This document shows positions 23,695 through 35,439 of a DNA stretch of 64,000 nucleotides, piece by piece (within the stretch, counting starts at the first letter, position 1; each line of letters starts with the position of its first letter). Source of the stretch: Glandiceps talaboti (taxonomy: Eukaryota; Hemichordata; Enteropneusta; Spengelidae); NCBI RefSeq assembly GCF_964340395.1, contig NC_135561.1:16405461-16469460 (forward strand), written 5' to 3'. A program made the position numbers and the translations under genes. The notes under the pieces were generated by a model, which was given only the letters and a program-made list of their open reading frames with translations, was not told where the DNA came from and made no database searches.

Positions 23695-23965
23695 GGGTTA
23701 CTCGGGGTCAAGTGGTTTAAACCACTTGACGCTTACCACAGAGGTCAGAGTTCAAGCCCTTAGTCTGGTATTTGTCATGCTGCTAGCAGAGCTCTGTCTG
23801 CTAGTATTAAAGAACAGTAATTAGCTTGACTTTTACTGACAGTGCAGGTCTTTCTCTTGGCAATCAGGGTTTCCTTCTTGCATTTGTACCCATGGGGGCA
23901 GGCCTCACTGCACTTCTTAGAAGACAAGTATATGTGATATTCTTAAAAAGAACTATAGTGTAAAC
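23695..23965 (+). mobile_element. tRNA-derived SINE, diverged copy
   Basis: It has ggtcaagtggtttaaaccacttg, cttaccac-gaggtcagagttcaagccc (a decayed B box), an altered middle, then ccatgggggcaggcctcactgcacttctt and a gaactata tail, in the same order as the other copies. It may represent an older subfamily. Confidence 0.6.
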
Positions 23966-24122
23966 TTTGAAAGATTATTATAGTATAATTGCATGTCAAT
24001 CAAATGTTTGAATTTGAGTCAAATGTAAAGGGTTAATGGATATGTCAATGAATATTCATATAGTGTATCCACTGAATGTAATAAACCCTAAATATTCTAA
24101 TTGTTCACCAATTGTATATTAA

Positions 24123-24479
24123 AGGGGCACAGGCTGAGTTTAGACGGTGTCTGTATGCAATTTTTGTTTGCCTAGTATGAAGTGTTACATATTGTATTCT
24201 ACTTACTGATTCGAAGCACACTCATTTGTTACTTGATACTGGTATAACTCAATCCTGGTATTTAGATATAATATATGAAGGATTTTATGACATAATTGTT
24301 GGTATGTATCAACAAATCTGAGGAAATCCCTGTCATTATATGAACCATGCATGAGTTGGATGGTTAGAAAAAGTGACATGTCATGGCTACATGAATCGGT
24401 GTAAACACTATACATGATTAGTTTATCCATGGTTTTATGTAGAGTTTTTAAAAGCCGTCTAAACTCAGCCTGTGCCCCT
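24123..24479. mobile_element. TTAA-flanked fold-back element, piggyBac-like MITE
   Basis: The terminal inverted repeats of about 28 bp are almost perfect: aggggcacaggctgagttta at 24123, and its complement ending gcccct at 24479. TTAA stands outside each end (24119-24122 and 24480-24483). About 300 bp of interior carries a 109-codon minus-strand open frame running past the right end, with no recognised domain. The near-identity of the ends suggests a fairly recent insertion. Confidence 0.75.
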
Positions 24480-24564
24480 TTAATATGTATTAATTTCTGC
24501 CGACTCCCATGAGGCAATATGGCCCACAGCAAAAATCACCAAATAGAGGCAGCAGTTCAACTTT

Positions 24565-24740
24565 GTGTTAGTTGTTTCTCTAAAATCGTGTGTAATGTAG
24601 GTGACGTAAAATCATGACTTTCTCGAACACAAAGTTTATCAACATGTCTTTATTTCCTGGAGTAAATAGCGTTCCTCTTTCAGCATTGATTCAGCCTTTA
24701 TTTCCTGGAGTACCGTTCCTCTTTCAGCAATGGTTCTCTC
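24565..24740 (+). repeat. isolated relative of the 130-bp satellite
   Basis: tttctctaaaatcgtgtgtaatg then gtaggtgacgtaaaatcatg repeats the start of the units at 11.1-11.6 kb. It is followed by two direct copies of tttatttcctggagta(aat)..gttcctctttcagca about 50 bp apart. Confidence 0.6.
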
Positions 24741-25650
24741 ACGATGAAACAAAGTCTCGTTATAATGACCAAGTTAAAGAATTAGTCACTAAAAAGTTTC
24801 TGAGTTGGCTTTCTGTGATATGTGAACAATGTCTTCTCTTTTTTTTTCCTAAAGTGTAAAAAACAATAAGTCTAAGAAAGACACAAACAGAAAAATAAAA
24901 TTATCTTACCAAGCTATTACATCTGAAGAGTAAAAAAAAAATCAGTTGTGTTGTTAATATGCTGAGGAATCTCAACAACATTCTTTTAATGTTTTAGTCC
25001 GCTTTGAATTTAGTGAATACAGAATGTCAGATACTGTGTACATATAAGTATATGTCATGTTGGGGTACCCTCAAACATCGCCATATTAAATGCTTCTTAG
25101 AAACAGAAGAGAAAGCAGGTAAACTTTAAAAGGGAATGTCATGCCATATTTTATAGTCTACATGTATGTAATTACAAACAAACAGAAACAAGCTTCAGTT
25201 AATTTGAATTTTTTTCTAATTTTTGAAAAGGTGAACTTGTAAACAGTCATTTATGATTACCAAGCCATTCCCCATGAGGGCGCTGTTTCCTTTCTAACTT
25301 TGTGTCATAGCAATGGTGTCTCCAATGTATATGGCAGCAGTCATGATGATTGCATGCACAGAGAACTGAGGAAGTACATAAAGGGCTGTTGTGCTATTGT
25401 AGGTCTGTGCTTGTTAAACAACTGTAGCACTGTTAGTACATTGTTTTCAAGCATTAAGAATGTGTCACTTTGTTAATACAATTACAGTCAGGCTTCTAAT
25501 GAAAACATATTACACATGGACTTGATGATATCGATTTCAGTGGCTTCAATTGTTTATTTTCTAACTGATAATTAACATTTCAACTTGACTACTACTACTA
25601 CATATACCCACTGTGCACAGCACCTATGTAATTGTTTCTTTTTGCATTAG

Positions 25651-25812
25651 AAGTTGTCTGAGTGTGTGTAATAAATGTTGTGTTACATGAGTGAAACACC
25701 AAGCCTACATCATTATAGCTGTAAGTTGTCTGAGGATGTGTAATAAATGTTGTGTTATTTGAGTAAAACACCAAGCCTACATCATTTTAGCTGTAAGTTC
25801 AACTGTATTATA
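25651..25812 (+). repeat. 82-bp tandem duplication
   Basis: aagttgtctgag.gtgtgtaataaatgttgtgtta ... caccaagcctacatcattnt agctgt occurs at 25651 and again at 25733 with about ten differences. Confidence 0.85.
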
Positions 25813-25856
25813 CATATGTACTGCAGTAACTGACGTGAACAACCAACATCTTACAG

Positions 25857-26503
25857 GCTTCAAGGTTAATTCCAAGTTCAATCCAGATACCCACTAATCT
25901 TGAATTCACCAAATGTAGTATGTGAAATCAATATTGTACTTGAATGTACTGATTAACTTGGTATCCAGGTATAATTTAGTAATCTCTTGTCAAAAGTAAT
26001 TTACTTTTAGTTAAGAATCTAAATCCTTGCAAAGACCTTCACACAAAAATATAAATCCCTTCAGAATTGTCCGGATTACAAAGGAACATCCAACACTTGA
26101 TGAAATCTATTAAGTCCAGTCTGGGATCATTGAAGTTGTCAGGTCTACAGGTGACCTTAGTAACCCTATACAAGAAATGGAATATCCTGAAATCCCTGCC
26201 AAGTCTGTTTACTACCTCTATGCAAGAATGGAATCACCCAACATTTCCTCTGAGACTGTTTTAAGTGATGAAATAATCCATTACCTGTTAGATATCCAAA
26301 TATAAAGATGGACCCATCCTTCAAAAAAATGGAATTGTCATAAAAACCATTATGGGATATATATGTGTTGAAATAAAGTCTGTGAATATCAACATAGAAA
26401 CTCTGATTCACCCTTTGCGGGAATGACATAGAAATCCCACCAGACCAAATTTTGTGGGAGTATACCATATATGCAAAATGTTGCTGCCCTACCTCTAGCA
26501 AAA
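25857..26503 (+). pseudogene. decayed coding sequence, unidentified
   Basis: Successive + strand frames show coding-like peptides that hand over from one frame to the next. 26017 to about 26295 is open except for one TAA at 26111-26113 (pieces: FRIVRITKEHPTLDEIY; then EIPAKSVYYLYARMESPN). A second frame continues from about 26292 (KDGPILQKNGIVIK ... ETLIHPLRE). A third follows from about 26418 (NDIEIPPDQILWEY) to a stop at 26507. Codon first positions are purine-rich in these pieces, unlike the overlapping 26067-26264 frame. This suggests a former gene with one stop and at least two frameshifts. Further weak peptide-like frames occur from 25857. The family is not recognised; a transposon gene or a retrocopy are both possible. 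Confidence 0.45.
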
Positions 26504-28369
26504 AATAGTTTAGTCTGATTAAAGGGCTTCTTTTCAGGGCATTTATTGTACTGCTAAAAATAGATCAATGTGTGTGATGTCATGCCATGATGGGATGAAT
26601 TGTGCAGGGGGATGACCCAGTCACTACTCTATTATACAGCTTGGCTCAGATAAAACATTGTACCACTTTGCTGATCTCTCAGTCTCGGTGTTTTTGTGCT
26701 TCAAGCCACGGAAAAAAACCACAACGGGATATACATGTAAACGGTTTGTGCTTTTTTCAACCCTTATTTATACAAGTTCCTAGCATGTATAGTCACAGTC
26801 TTTTTTTTGAACAGTGAGAAATCTGAATACTGTGCGCGATATATGGTTATAAGTTTGCTGTGTGTTAAATTAACGTGGGAGCTGGTATTATCAGAAAATG
26901 TTTGAATCGATGCATTGATTATAACATGTATGCTATAATAGTGAAGTGACTGGAATCACAATTTTTATTCCCACGCTTTACTAGTTTCCCCCTTTCTTCA
27001 CCATTTAGCTTCATTCTTTTATAGAAATCATAATAAGAATTAAGTTGTATGTGTTATGTCAGGAAATTTGAGTTCAGTTAATTTGACTGATCATTGTAAT
27101 ATTTCACTGTATAACAAATACATGTGACTCAATCGGTACAGGTGTATTATACACATAATATGTATGTGAACATACCGGTATATACCCTTGTGGTTCCAGA
27201 CAGGATTTATTTACAGGTGTCATGAATAATAATCATCCAGGAAATAGCAGTAGTCTAAGAATATAACTGTAACTGTGAGTGTACATAATGTATGTTTTCT
27301 ACCACATCAGAAATAGCTTTATTCAATCAATTAATAACCATTTTTTTGTGCTTGCCTCTAAAATATCTAGCACACAATTTGAATGACAAAACTGATTTGT
27401 GTAATAATCAATATACTATCCCAAAATTAATTAATAATAAGTTTCAACAAAATTTTTTTAATTTTTCCTCAACGATGATAGTGGCCACTTTCTAACTTTC
27501 GTATTTTAATTTCAATACGTTTGATGAATATTTTTTTTTAAAAAGTCGTGATTAAAATCTAAAGTCTTACTGACAAATTAATAGTTGAAATGAAATTGAC
27601 AACCGTTTGATATGCTAAGTCTTGTGTATTTGTTTAACTTCAACCTCTGTTACCAGTTATAATATTATAATAACTGTTGAAGATATATTTCAAATCTTTT
27701 AATTAGTACATTTGAAATAATTATTTTATGGTGTACAGTACATAATACTATGCTGAATAATCTACATAAGGTGGGGGTTCTCTGTTGACAGCCAAGTTGT
27801 TGACATTCTCTTGAACTGAAGTGTTTAATACAATTAATTGGTGAACAATGTATTTCTGATACAATCTGGCAGAAATTAGAATCTGCCAAAGGGACAAATG
27901 ACAAATATTTTTATATCCTCTTTCTCCAACTTGTACTTCGTAAAGTAATTCAATATAGTGTTCATTGTACCAATTTTACCGTTCTGAAATATCTATATTG
28001 TACAACAAATGTACTGTCCAACTTGTACTTCGTTGTGTTACAAAACAAATACCCCCTACGGAGAAAGAGGATTAACTAAAGCTGTTGAATTTTACAAAAA
28101 AAAAGAAGCTGCATTGATAAACTGATCTTAGATTATAAATTTAAATAAAATTGCCTGTGAGTGTAAATTTGTCATAAAATTTAGGTGATGATTTTTTTCG
28201 AAAACAGTAAGAGAAATAATGGATGGTATATGTACTAGGTTAAGTGTTAAGACCTTAGAGAGACTAATATTTCATCTTGACCTAGATACAAATCCATCAG
28301 TCATTAAAACAATGTAAATATTTTGAGATGAGATAAATATTTCAAGAAGGATGAGACCACCCTCGGATA

Positions 28370-29700
28370 TCAGTCTGTTACTATGGCTATAGGTTGTCGT
28401 AATTATGCTGTATACGTACTCGATGCAGGCCACAAGATCAGAACATTGTAGTAATGATGTATTATGGCATGCCTTGATATTTATGTTATAGTTCATGATG
28501 TATTTAAAACATTTCTAGATATTAGTTTATATGTTTTATTATCATAATTATGCAATTATCATATAATTTTTGCAGATTATGTGACCCAAACATTGTTGTG
28601 GTGAGATATGTATATTATATATAATTAATATACAAAATTAATGTACATGTACTTTATGATATATTCAAAACATTTCTAGATTATTAATCTGTATGTGACA
28701 TTTTGTTTGTCATAATTTCACAGTGTGTATACTTTTCATACATCAGGCAACATGACCATATCAATATAATATCTATGGCATACCATATATAGAATAAATT
28801 AGATTAGATTAGATTAGATTAGATTAGATTAGATATAACTTTTTTACAACCATGTAGAAAAGTGATATATGTTATAGTATACAATGTATATCATATGTGT
28901 GGTATATACTTTATGATAAGTCTGTAATAGGACAAATCTGTAGGACTATTGTGTAGTAACTGTAATTTCTTGAATGCACACAGGTTACATGATCAGGGAA
29001 ATTTGCAATCTGCAGTGGTTGTGGCATGCCATGTTGTACTGATGCATTCAGAATACAAGTCTGTACCATTATTGTCATAATTACACAGCAGACATGTATA
29101 CTTTTATGCAGGCTACATGATCAGAAAATTGTAATAGTAATAAGTATTAGTAACATGTATGGCATACCATACAGTAAATGTAACATATATGTTGTACTTT
29201 ATACATAATCCAAAGTGCATTTCACTATTATTTTAAAAAAAGAAAGAAAATTAGATGTATGTTGTAAGTTACAGTAACTCGTTGTGTCATGTGCACGATA
29301 TCAGAACATTATTATAGTAAACATGCTGCATAGCCATTACATTCAAAACATGTCTGTATGGGTATTGTCGTATTAAAGTATGCATGTACATACACATACT
29401 CTAAGCACAGGCTTAGTACATTGTACATTGAAAAAAACATAGTCACACACAGTGACATTATAATGGCATATATACCGTACGCTGTAGTTTGATGTATTCA
29501 AATTTAAACATTTCAGGATATTGGTCTGTGTATAACGATTGTGTAAATATGGTGTACATCATACATATACATGTAGTTAGCATTATGCTACGTGATCAGA
29601 ACATTGTAGTGGTTTATAGTGATAATAATGGAATGTCATATTATGAAATTGCCAAATATCTCAGGAAATTAAACAGACAGGTGCAACTGTATACTCAATG
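28370..29700 (+). repeat. old diverged tandem array
   Basis: The motif gctacatgatcagaacattgtagta recurs in variants at about 28427, 28575, 28746, 28981, 29109, 29290 and 29586. Between them recur atggcatgcc/atggcatacc, gatgtattcaaaacatttctag and ttattgtcataatta words. Spacing varies from about 130 to 300 bp, so units have gained and lost sequence. No gene is seen in it. Confidence 0.6.
28797..28834 (+). repeat. (ATTAG)n microsatellite
   Basis: About seven perfect 5-bp units, inside the diverged array. Confidence 0.95.
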
Positions 29701-30444
29701 GAGACTTCCTATTTTATGCATTTAGTTTGCAGATATGTCACAGCTGTAGCATACTAGTACCCTCTATCACATCCAGCATGATGGTATTACACTGAGATGC
29801 TGAACTACGATATTGTCATTCCAAATTGTTTTCACTCCTAAACTTGTGATGATTATTGGTTGTTTTTTTTATAGTCATGTGCTATGCACTGTCACATATT
29901 CTGGTCATTACCCCAACAGCAGCTGCTACTCTCTGATGCTAAACACAAATAATAGTGTTCTTTCCTCTATGACAAGTATGTAATGTATGTAATATATATT
30001 CAAGTTGGAATTCTTATTTTCAGGCAATTATTTAATAATTTTTTTAATGAATTTTATGGTTCTTTGTTGATTGACAAGTATCACGATTGTATGTATGTCG
30101 TGCGATGAGGCACATTTCTTATTAACCAGACCATTATATCACCATCACAGACAAACGTTAATTGAAAAAAAAATTAAACTGTATGTGCATACATTTGAAC
30201 ATTTTAGCGAATGATTTAAAATTCATACCTTTTAATGACTAACGAAATGATAATATTATTATTAATGTCACACAATATATTAACATATGTTCAGATTTGA
30301 GACAGTCACACCTACTCTTCATAACTCATTTAACACATTAATTAGTATATTTCAATTATACATTGGATTAGTGGTATTGTTACTTTCTATTTTTTTTAAT
30401 TATTTTTTTTATTATATATATTTTTTTTGTTATCATTATTACTA

Positions 30445-30784
30445 GGCCTAATATAAAAAATTAATGTGGTTCCGATTATGCTCAATTTTAGAATAGGTGG
30501 AGTAGGTAGATTTTTTATTTTATTTTATTTTATTTTTTTTCATGTGTAAGTGTCTAGGTCAGGTTTTCCATTGTTTTCCAAATGGTCTCTGTGTTGTTTA
30601 TTTCTTCCTATCAGATGTACAGCTATTACAGATTGGAAGAACAGTTTTATGTTTTCTTTTTAAATTGATGTCACTTTCCGATTTTTTAATTTTTCTCGAA
30701 TACGTGATAACAAGTTTAGGGTCAGCAGTAAAAAGCTAGGTGGGGTCTGGTAACCGGAACCAAACAATTATTTTTTTAGGCCCT
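30445..30784 (-). mobile_element. GGCC-ended element family D, copy 3
   Basis: The inverted ends are well kept: ggcctaatataaaaaattaa at 30445, and the complement of its right partner (ccggaaccaaacaatta, ending ggcc near 30782). The interior, read on the minus strand, matches 16942-17225 and 21629-22015 (accatttggaaaacaatgg; cacctattctaaaattgagc). cta stands on both outer sides and may be a 3-bp target duplication. Confidence 0.7.
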
Positions 30785-31103
30785 ATTTTATTGATCTTAA
30801 CTTTTTTTTTTATCTCTTAATATATTCTTGAAGTTTATTATATTTTACATATTTTGAGCTTTGTAACTTTTAGTAATTCCTCTGGCAATTATTATGTGTT
30901 CGAATAAATTATACAATATATATTCAAGTTGGAATTCTTAGTTTGAGGCCATTATTTAATTATCATGATCTTTTATGAATATTTGAATATGCAGTTGTTA
31001 TGCCTAAAGATATGATATTATTGATGTTTTATTACCCTTTCATTTCTTTTCCATATTAAGAAGAAAAATGAATATTTACAGTACTGTTGTTGGATGTCAG
31101 TTT

Positions 31104-31106
<3 letters not shown>

Positions 31107-31146
<40 letters not shown>
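31107..31146 (+). repeat. (AAT)n microsatellite
   Basis: About thirteen trinucleotide units. Confidence 0.95.
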
Positions 31147-31474
31147 TTAATTGTGCTATAAATATAATAACGAGTATACTTTATTGCCATCTGTCTATAC
31201 AAAAACACATTCATTGAAAATTAATTTACTTTTCACCATGAACTTAAAAATAGAGGTGAATAAAAATGAAAACTATAAATAAGGAAATCAAAATTTGAAT
31301 AAAATATTTGAAAGATCATGAGCAAGTGAAATGTAAAAGCAAGAGACGAAATTTTGATAACACTGGAAAAGATTAAAACATATTACTGTAATTATTATTG
31401 AATATGATACATGCACATGTACTAGGTAGTTTAATGATTGTAGATACAAGCATGTCTCATCACCTGTTATTAAG

Positions 31475-31690
31475 GGTTATTGGTGGCCGAGTGGTTGAAC
31501 CACTTGCCTCTACCACTGCGGGTTGGGGTTCGAACCCATTTAGGGTTTGATGGAATTTACCACACTGTAAGTAAAAAGAGTGTCATTCAATTTGACCCTA
31601 CCGAACAACGCAGGTTTTCCCTGCATATTCCGGTTTTGTCCTGCACCAACAGTGAACTTTCCTTCTGTTTTGGGGGCATGGTTTATATAA
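31475..31690 (+). mobile_element. tRNA-derived SINE, copy 3
   Basis: It has the best preserved head: A box tggccgagtgg at 31484-31494 and B box ggttcgaaccc at 31528-31538, with tRNA-like spacing. The shared body gtgtcattcaatttgaccc and cgaacaacgcaggttttcc follows. The 3-prime part is shortened, with ctggacttcttgggag missing. Confidence 0.8.
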
Positions 31691-32199
31691 ATAAATGCGT
31701 GCCATGCCATGCATGTATTTTGACATGAGTGTCTGTGCTTTAACTTAATAGAACCCTGCACTAACAGATAAGAAGAAATCAGGGAACAGACACAGTTTCC
31801 AATATATTACTGTACCAGTAATTATATGTAGATTTCAACCCTGGTAAATTGACTAGGAAACTCAGTAATATACCTTTAGTACATACATGTAGGTGTAACA
31901 GCTATGTTGATAATTGCCCATTAGCAGCCTTCAGTACAACTGGTTGTCATGTTTTCAGTTACACTGTTATGTTAGGTACATGAATGATGTACACATATAC
32001 CAAATTGTAACCACCTGTGTGTAGATCATGTTTCTCAGAATATGTCCAGATGTTGCTCATGAAACTATATTGCGAACCATATAGAGAACACCACAAATAT
32101 CTCAAGTATGTCACACTGACACTATACTCTAGTTCTTATAAGATGTTTTGTGATTACTATGATCATCTCCATTCACATATATGCAACGTCGTTATTCTA

Positions 32200-32900
32200 T
32201 ATGTAGCACAGAAATATGTGGTACCCCGACTGCGTTCATATATAAACATGATGATATTATCGTATCCCCACATGATTTTAGTTTCAGTCAGGAGAGGTGG
32301 AGTTCAGTTAATAAGCAATTGTCTAAAAGGAACTATAACCAAGTGCAACTGCCTGTCATTACTACTGACTTCGCCCAGCGGGTGTAGCACAGATTTCTGT
32401 GCTAGAATAACAACTTGCCCTATACGTGAGTGGAGATGTTTGTACTGTACAGGTAGTAATCATAACACGTCATATAAATGTAGGAACTACACAACACTGG
32501 CACATGCTATCATAGCGATTTATCAAAAATTAGTAACTCAGCAATCGTGGTATTGGATATAAGAGATATAAATTACCTTGAGTGTCCAAATTTATAATAT
32601 TTTGTACAGAGACATGGGTTCACTAAGTGTCATTTTGACTGTAAACTTTACTTGGCAGTATACATAGACAATAAACTTCATGACTTTATTTCATTGCATG
32701 GATACCTAATAATCTAAATGTTAACAGTCTTTTTTTCCATACTAAACTTAAGGATTATTCCGCCTACCATTACTTTTTTTATGTTTACCATACCGCTTTC
32801 CCCTAGAGTAAGAATAAATGGACTGATTTCTAGTTCATAGTAAAGTTATTTTCCTTCATGAATAAATCATATTTTTAACGACTTTGCCAAGTCTTGCTGA
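32200..32900 (+). repeat. dispersed repeat family H, copy 1 (fragmented)
   Basis: gcacagaaatatgtggtaccccgactgcgttcatat ... aacatgatgatattatcgt-ccccacatgattttagttt ... gaggtggagttc (about 32205-32320) matches 41296-41400 and 45276-45385. A second block, gatttctagttcatag ... ttccttcatgaataa (about 32824-32865), matches 41178-41222. A 181-codon open frame at 32017-32562 runs across the first block but is not preserved in the other copies. Confidence 0.6.
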
Positions 32901-33293
32901 TTGTATATATATTTGTATATTCCTACTTATTTCTTTTCCTTAATCAAATCAAATAAAATAAAAATTCTATTTTTAATGCCAAAGTTCAGTGATATGAACA
33001 TATACGATAATCTACAACATTTAATGATAAAATGTCCCATTGATGTTGCGAACTTTTTTACATTAGGCAAAACATTATAAATTAAAAGTGAGACGTACCG
33101 GTATGTGGTATTTATTTATTTATTTAATTCAATATTCTTTGTGTTCTATAAGCTAGAGGGCTGGATGTGGCTATTTTTTTTTTTTACAAATTAAATGATT
33201 GTATATTTTGATATGAAGTCCTCATAGGACACCTTAAGAAACAATAACATGACATAACATAACGATAATCACCAATGTTGGTGATCATTTGCT

Positions 33294-33543
33294 TAATAGG
33301 GAAATTGCAATCCAGACTGAGCATGCTCAGATGCAAAGGACTATGGGATTATCTGTGGTTATCATAATACCTAATCTGGAGCTACGGATAAAATAAACCC
33401 CCCACAATGGTCAGGGTGACTATGATTATTTGTGGTTACAAACAATGTAACATTATTGTTTACAATGCTAATTGATTAGTATTTATTATCACATTTCCCA
33501 TGATGCAACATTCAAAATGGTGGGTTTGCAATTTCCCTATTGT
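33294..33543. mobile_element. fold-back element, 250 bp
   Basis: atagggaaattgcaatcc at 33296 pairs with ttgcaatttccctat ending 33541. Inside are gattatctgtggttatcat/atgattatttgtggttac direct and inverted words, and a gtaaacaat/attgtttac hairpin near 33440-33465. No clear target duplication. Confidence 0.65.
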
Positions 33544-33779
33544 TACTTGTTTCAGCTGCTTTCCGTCATGAACTAAAATCTATTTTTTTAAAGATAATGA
33601 CCAATCTTGCAGATCGTATATTAGTGTTTCTCATTTCAGTAGAAAGAAAGTTATAATGTCTGGCATATATTGATATTGCTACTGTTAGGTTTCTACATAG
33701 ACCGTCCACCATAGAGGCTCTAATTGGTTGGACTGATTAGTTCACATACAGAATCTTTTCTAATGTCAGTAAGGTAGAA

Positions 33780-34460
33780 GTCTTCTGATTTCATGATGGA
33801 TATAATGTCTTTACTGCATACATTGGTCTTTATAGCAGAATTACCTGCAAGTTTTACAGCAATGACATTTACTTGCACGGCTGCTGTCTATACTGGTAAA
33901 TTATGTGACATTTTCATGCAAACTTTTTTTACTCTTTCATGACTTCTCGACTTCTCTCCAGTTCCAACAGGAATCTTTCGATCTTGATGCCTTAGAGGTA
34001 ATACAAGTTATGTAAGTTGTGTTTTCATGGTATGAACACATAAGTTTATTCCAAGTTACCAGTACATGAAAGAACTGACTGTCAGACATTTTTTAATAGA
34101 AATGGCGTTTGATATAATACTCAATGGCCACATGATATTTCCACAGAAAACTTATTGCAGGTTTTCATGACTTTTTTCCACAACGTAGTGTCTTCTTAAA
34201 GTATAAAAATTAAACATGATACTTCAGTTTTCATGGTGTGACTGCATCTCTAGAGGGAACAAACAGTCATTTTCACAGCAAAGATATTTACTACATAGTC
34301 TAAGACCTTCTCGTTGTAACTCTCTGCTGTTCTTGTCTTCGTCTACTTTAAGTCTTTCTTGATGTCTTAGGAAGGTTATTAGTAAGTTAGACTACTTTAG
34401 TTTTCATTGCATGAGGATGTACAATTTTAAAACATTGACATTTAATATTGGGACTATCAT
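33780..34460 (+). repeat. diverged repeats of about 170-350 bp
   Basis: Similar blocks recur: acagcaatgacatttactt/acagcaaagatatttacta, ttctc-act/gtaactctctgctgttc, gatcttgatgccttagaggtaat/tttcttgatgtcttaggaaggttat, and gttttcatggtatga/gttttcatggtgtga. A tempting 36-bp exon (33963-33998) falls inside one block and is therefore not called. Confidence 0.45.
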
Positions 34461-34783
34461 AACAATTATCAGTAGCTGAAACAGAATACATTTTACCGCC
34501 TAGCTGCATCATAAAAATTATTAACGAATATTCAATTTATTGGTCGACTCCGTAACCTCCACTCCATGTGCATACTTCACATGAATAACTATAGGCACTC
34601 GACTATATGTCGACAGTTGTTCATGCCTTTTTTGCTATATGGTTTCATCTAAAACAAAGTCGTCGCCTCACTCCGTAGCACCGAATACTAACGCATACTG
34701 ATAGGAACTGCGAGTGCTGAAGGCACGAGCTCATGCCTTCGGCACTCACTGTTGCTAATCACTATGCAGTTACAACGAGAAGG
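34305..34783. mobile_element. fold-back element with GC-rich central hairpin
   Basis: accttctcgttgtaactc at 34305 pairs with gttacaacgagaaggt ending 34784. A perfect hairpin, gagtgctgaaggc/gccttcggcactc, lies at about 34711-34748. No clear target duplication. Confidence 0.55.
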
Positions 34784-35268
34784 TTAAAAGTGTACTGTTT
34801 TTCAACTTCATTAATGTCACAATATAAAAAATAAACATGTTATTTCTCTTCCATTGAAATTATCCATCATGTCATTTTGCTGTTCTTAGTCTTACTTCAT
34901 AAAAATGAACCCTGTCCCCCTTCGCCAATGCCATGGAATGCTTGTAACATTTTACTGCAATTAGCCATCTATCCAGAATCTCCATAGGTGATAAAGTGAT
35001 CAAGTTTAATAGCCTGTATAGCTATCAGTCATTCTCTCCTTAAGACAGCAGCCTTTAGTTCTCTCATAAACATGATATTTTACATTGGTCCTGGCCAGTA
35101 TTTTACTTTCTAAAGATAAACACGAAATGTCTAGTGTGGGAAACGTGACACTTGACATTTTAATACCATGTTTCTAGAAGCATAAGCACTACTCAAACAA
35201 TTAGTCTGGAAGTTTAAAACATGTGTTTGATTAGAGAAACTGGATTTTTCATAATATTTCGACAATAG

Positions 35269-35439
35269 CTGAGGAACATATTAGTTCACAGTCTAATTGC
35301 TTGCTGATGGCAATAATGTCAAAAGAGCTTACTGTGCTTCACATACTTAAAGTTGATTCATCAGTGTTCATTGGTCACAGTTCATGGATAGCTTGTGAGA
35401 GGTCAAACCTGTTGAGGTCACAGGTCACAGATGATGAAG
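35269..35439 (+). CDS. exon of the split gene (171 bp)
   Basis: The frame is open for 97 codons (35235-35525), unusual in this AT-rich DNA, with a coding-like codon pattern. With acceptor tttcgacaatag before 35269 and the strong donor gaag|gtgagg at 35440, the exon enters and leaves in phase 1, matching both neighbours. The peptide runs EEHISSQSNCLLMAIM, then a hydrophobic-polar middle with VDSSVFIGHSSWIACER, and ends RSQVTDDE. No known motif is recognised. A longer version starting at 35235 after gattag is possible but would need a phase-0 partner. If the donor were not used the frame would end at a TGA at 35523-35525. Confidence 0.7.

Larger units (their letters stand above)
20725..35268 (+). 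other. 14.5-kb intron packed with repeats
   Basis: Holds a half TTAA element, GGCC-family copies, the TTA-flanked element, a CCATTTTAGAC element, two SINEs, a TTAA fold-back, a decayed coding sequence near 26 kb, an old array at 28.4-29.7 kb, and fold-backs at 33.3 and 34.3 kb. I see nothing supportable in 20760-21185, 23280-23690, 24745-25645, 26510-28365 (very AT-rich), 29710-30440, 30790-31470, 31700-32195, 32905-33290 or 34790-35230. There is a (TG)n patch at about 21497-21535. Confidence 0.5.

Noticed and set aside
26067-26264. 65-codon frame (LSGLQRNIQHLMKS...) with a cccttcag acceptor
   Set aside because: Its codon first positions are not purine-rich. The overlapping frame looks more like former coding sequence, so this is probably a shadow.
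26166-26501. 111-codon minus-strand frame
   Set aside because: Lies antisense to the decayed + strand coding sequence and is best explained as its shadow.
32017-32562. 181-codon open frame
   Set aside because: It runs through dispersed repeat family H, and the frame is not kept in the copies at 41.2 and 45.3 kb.
33963-33998. 36-bp exon candidate (FQQESFDLDALE) between good splice signals
   Set aside because: It lies within diverged repeat blocks, and the corresponding block at 34.3 kb does not keep the frame.
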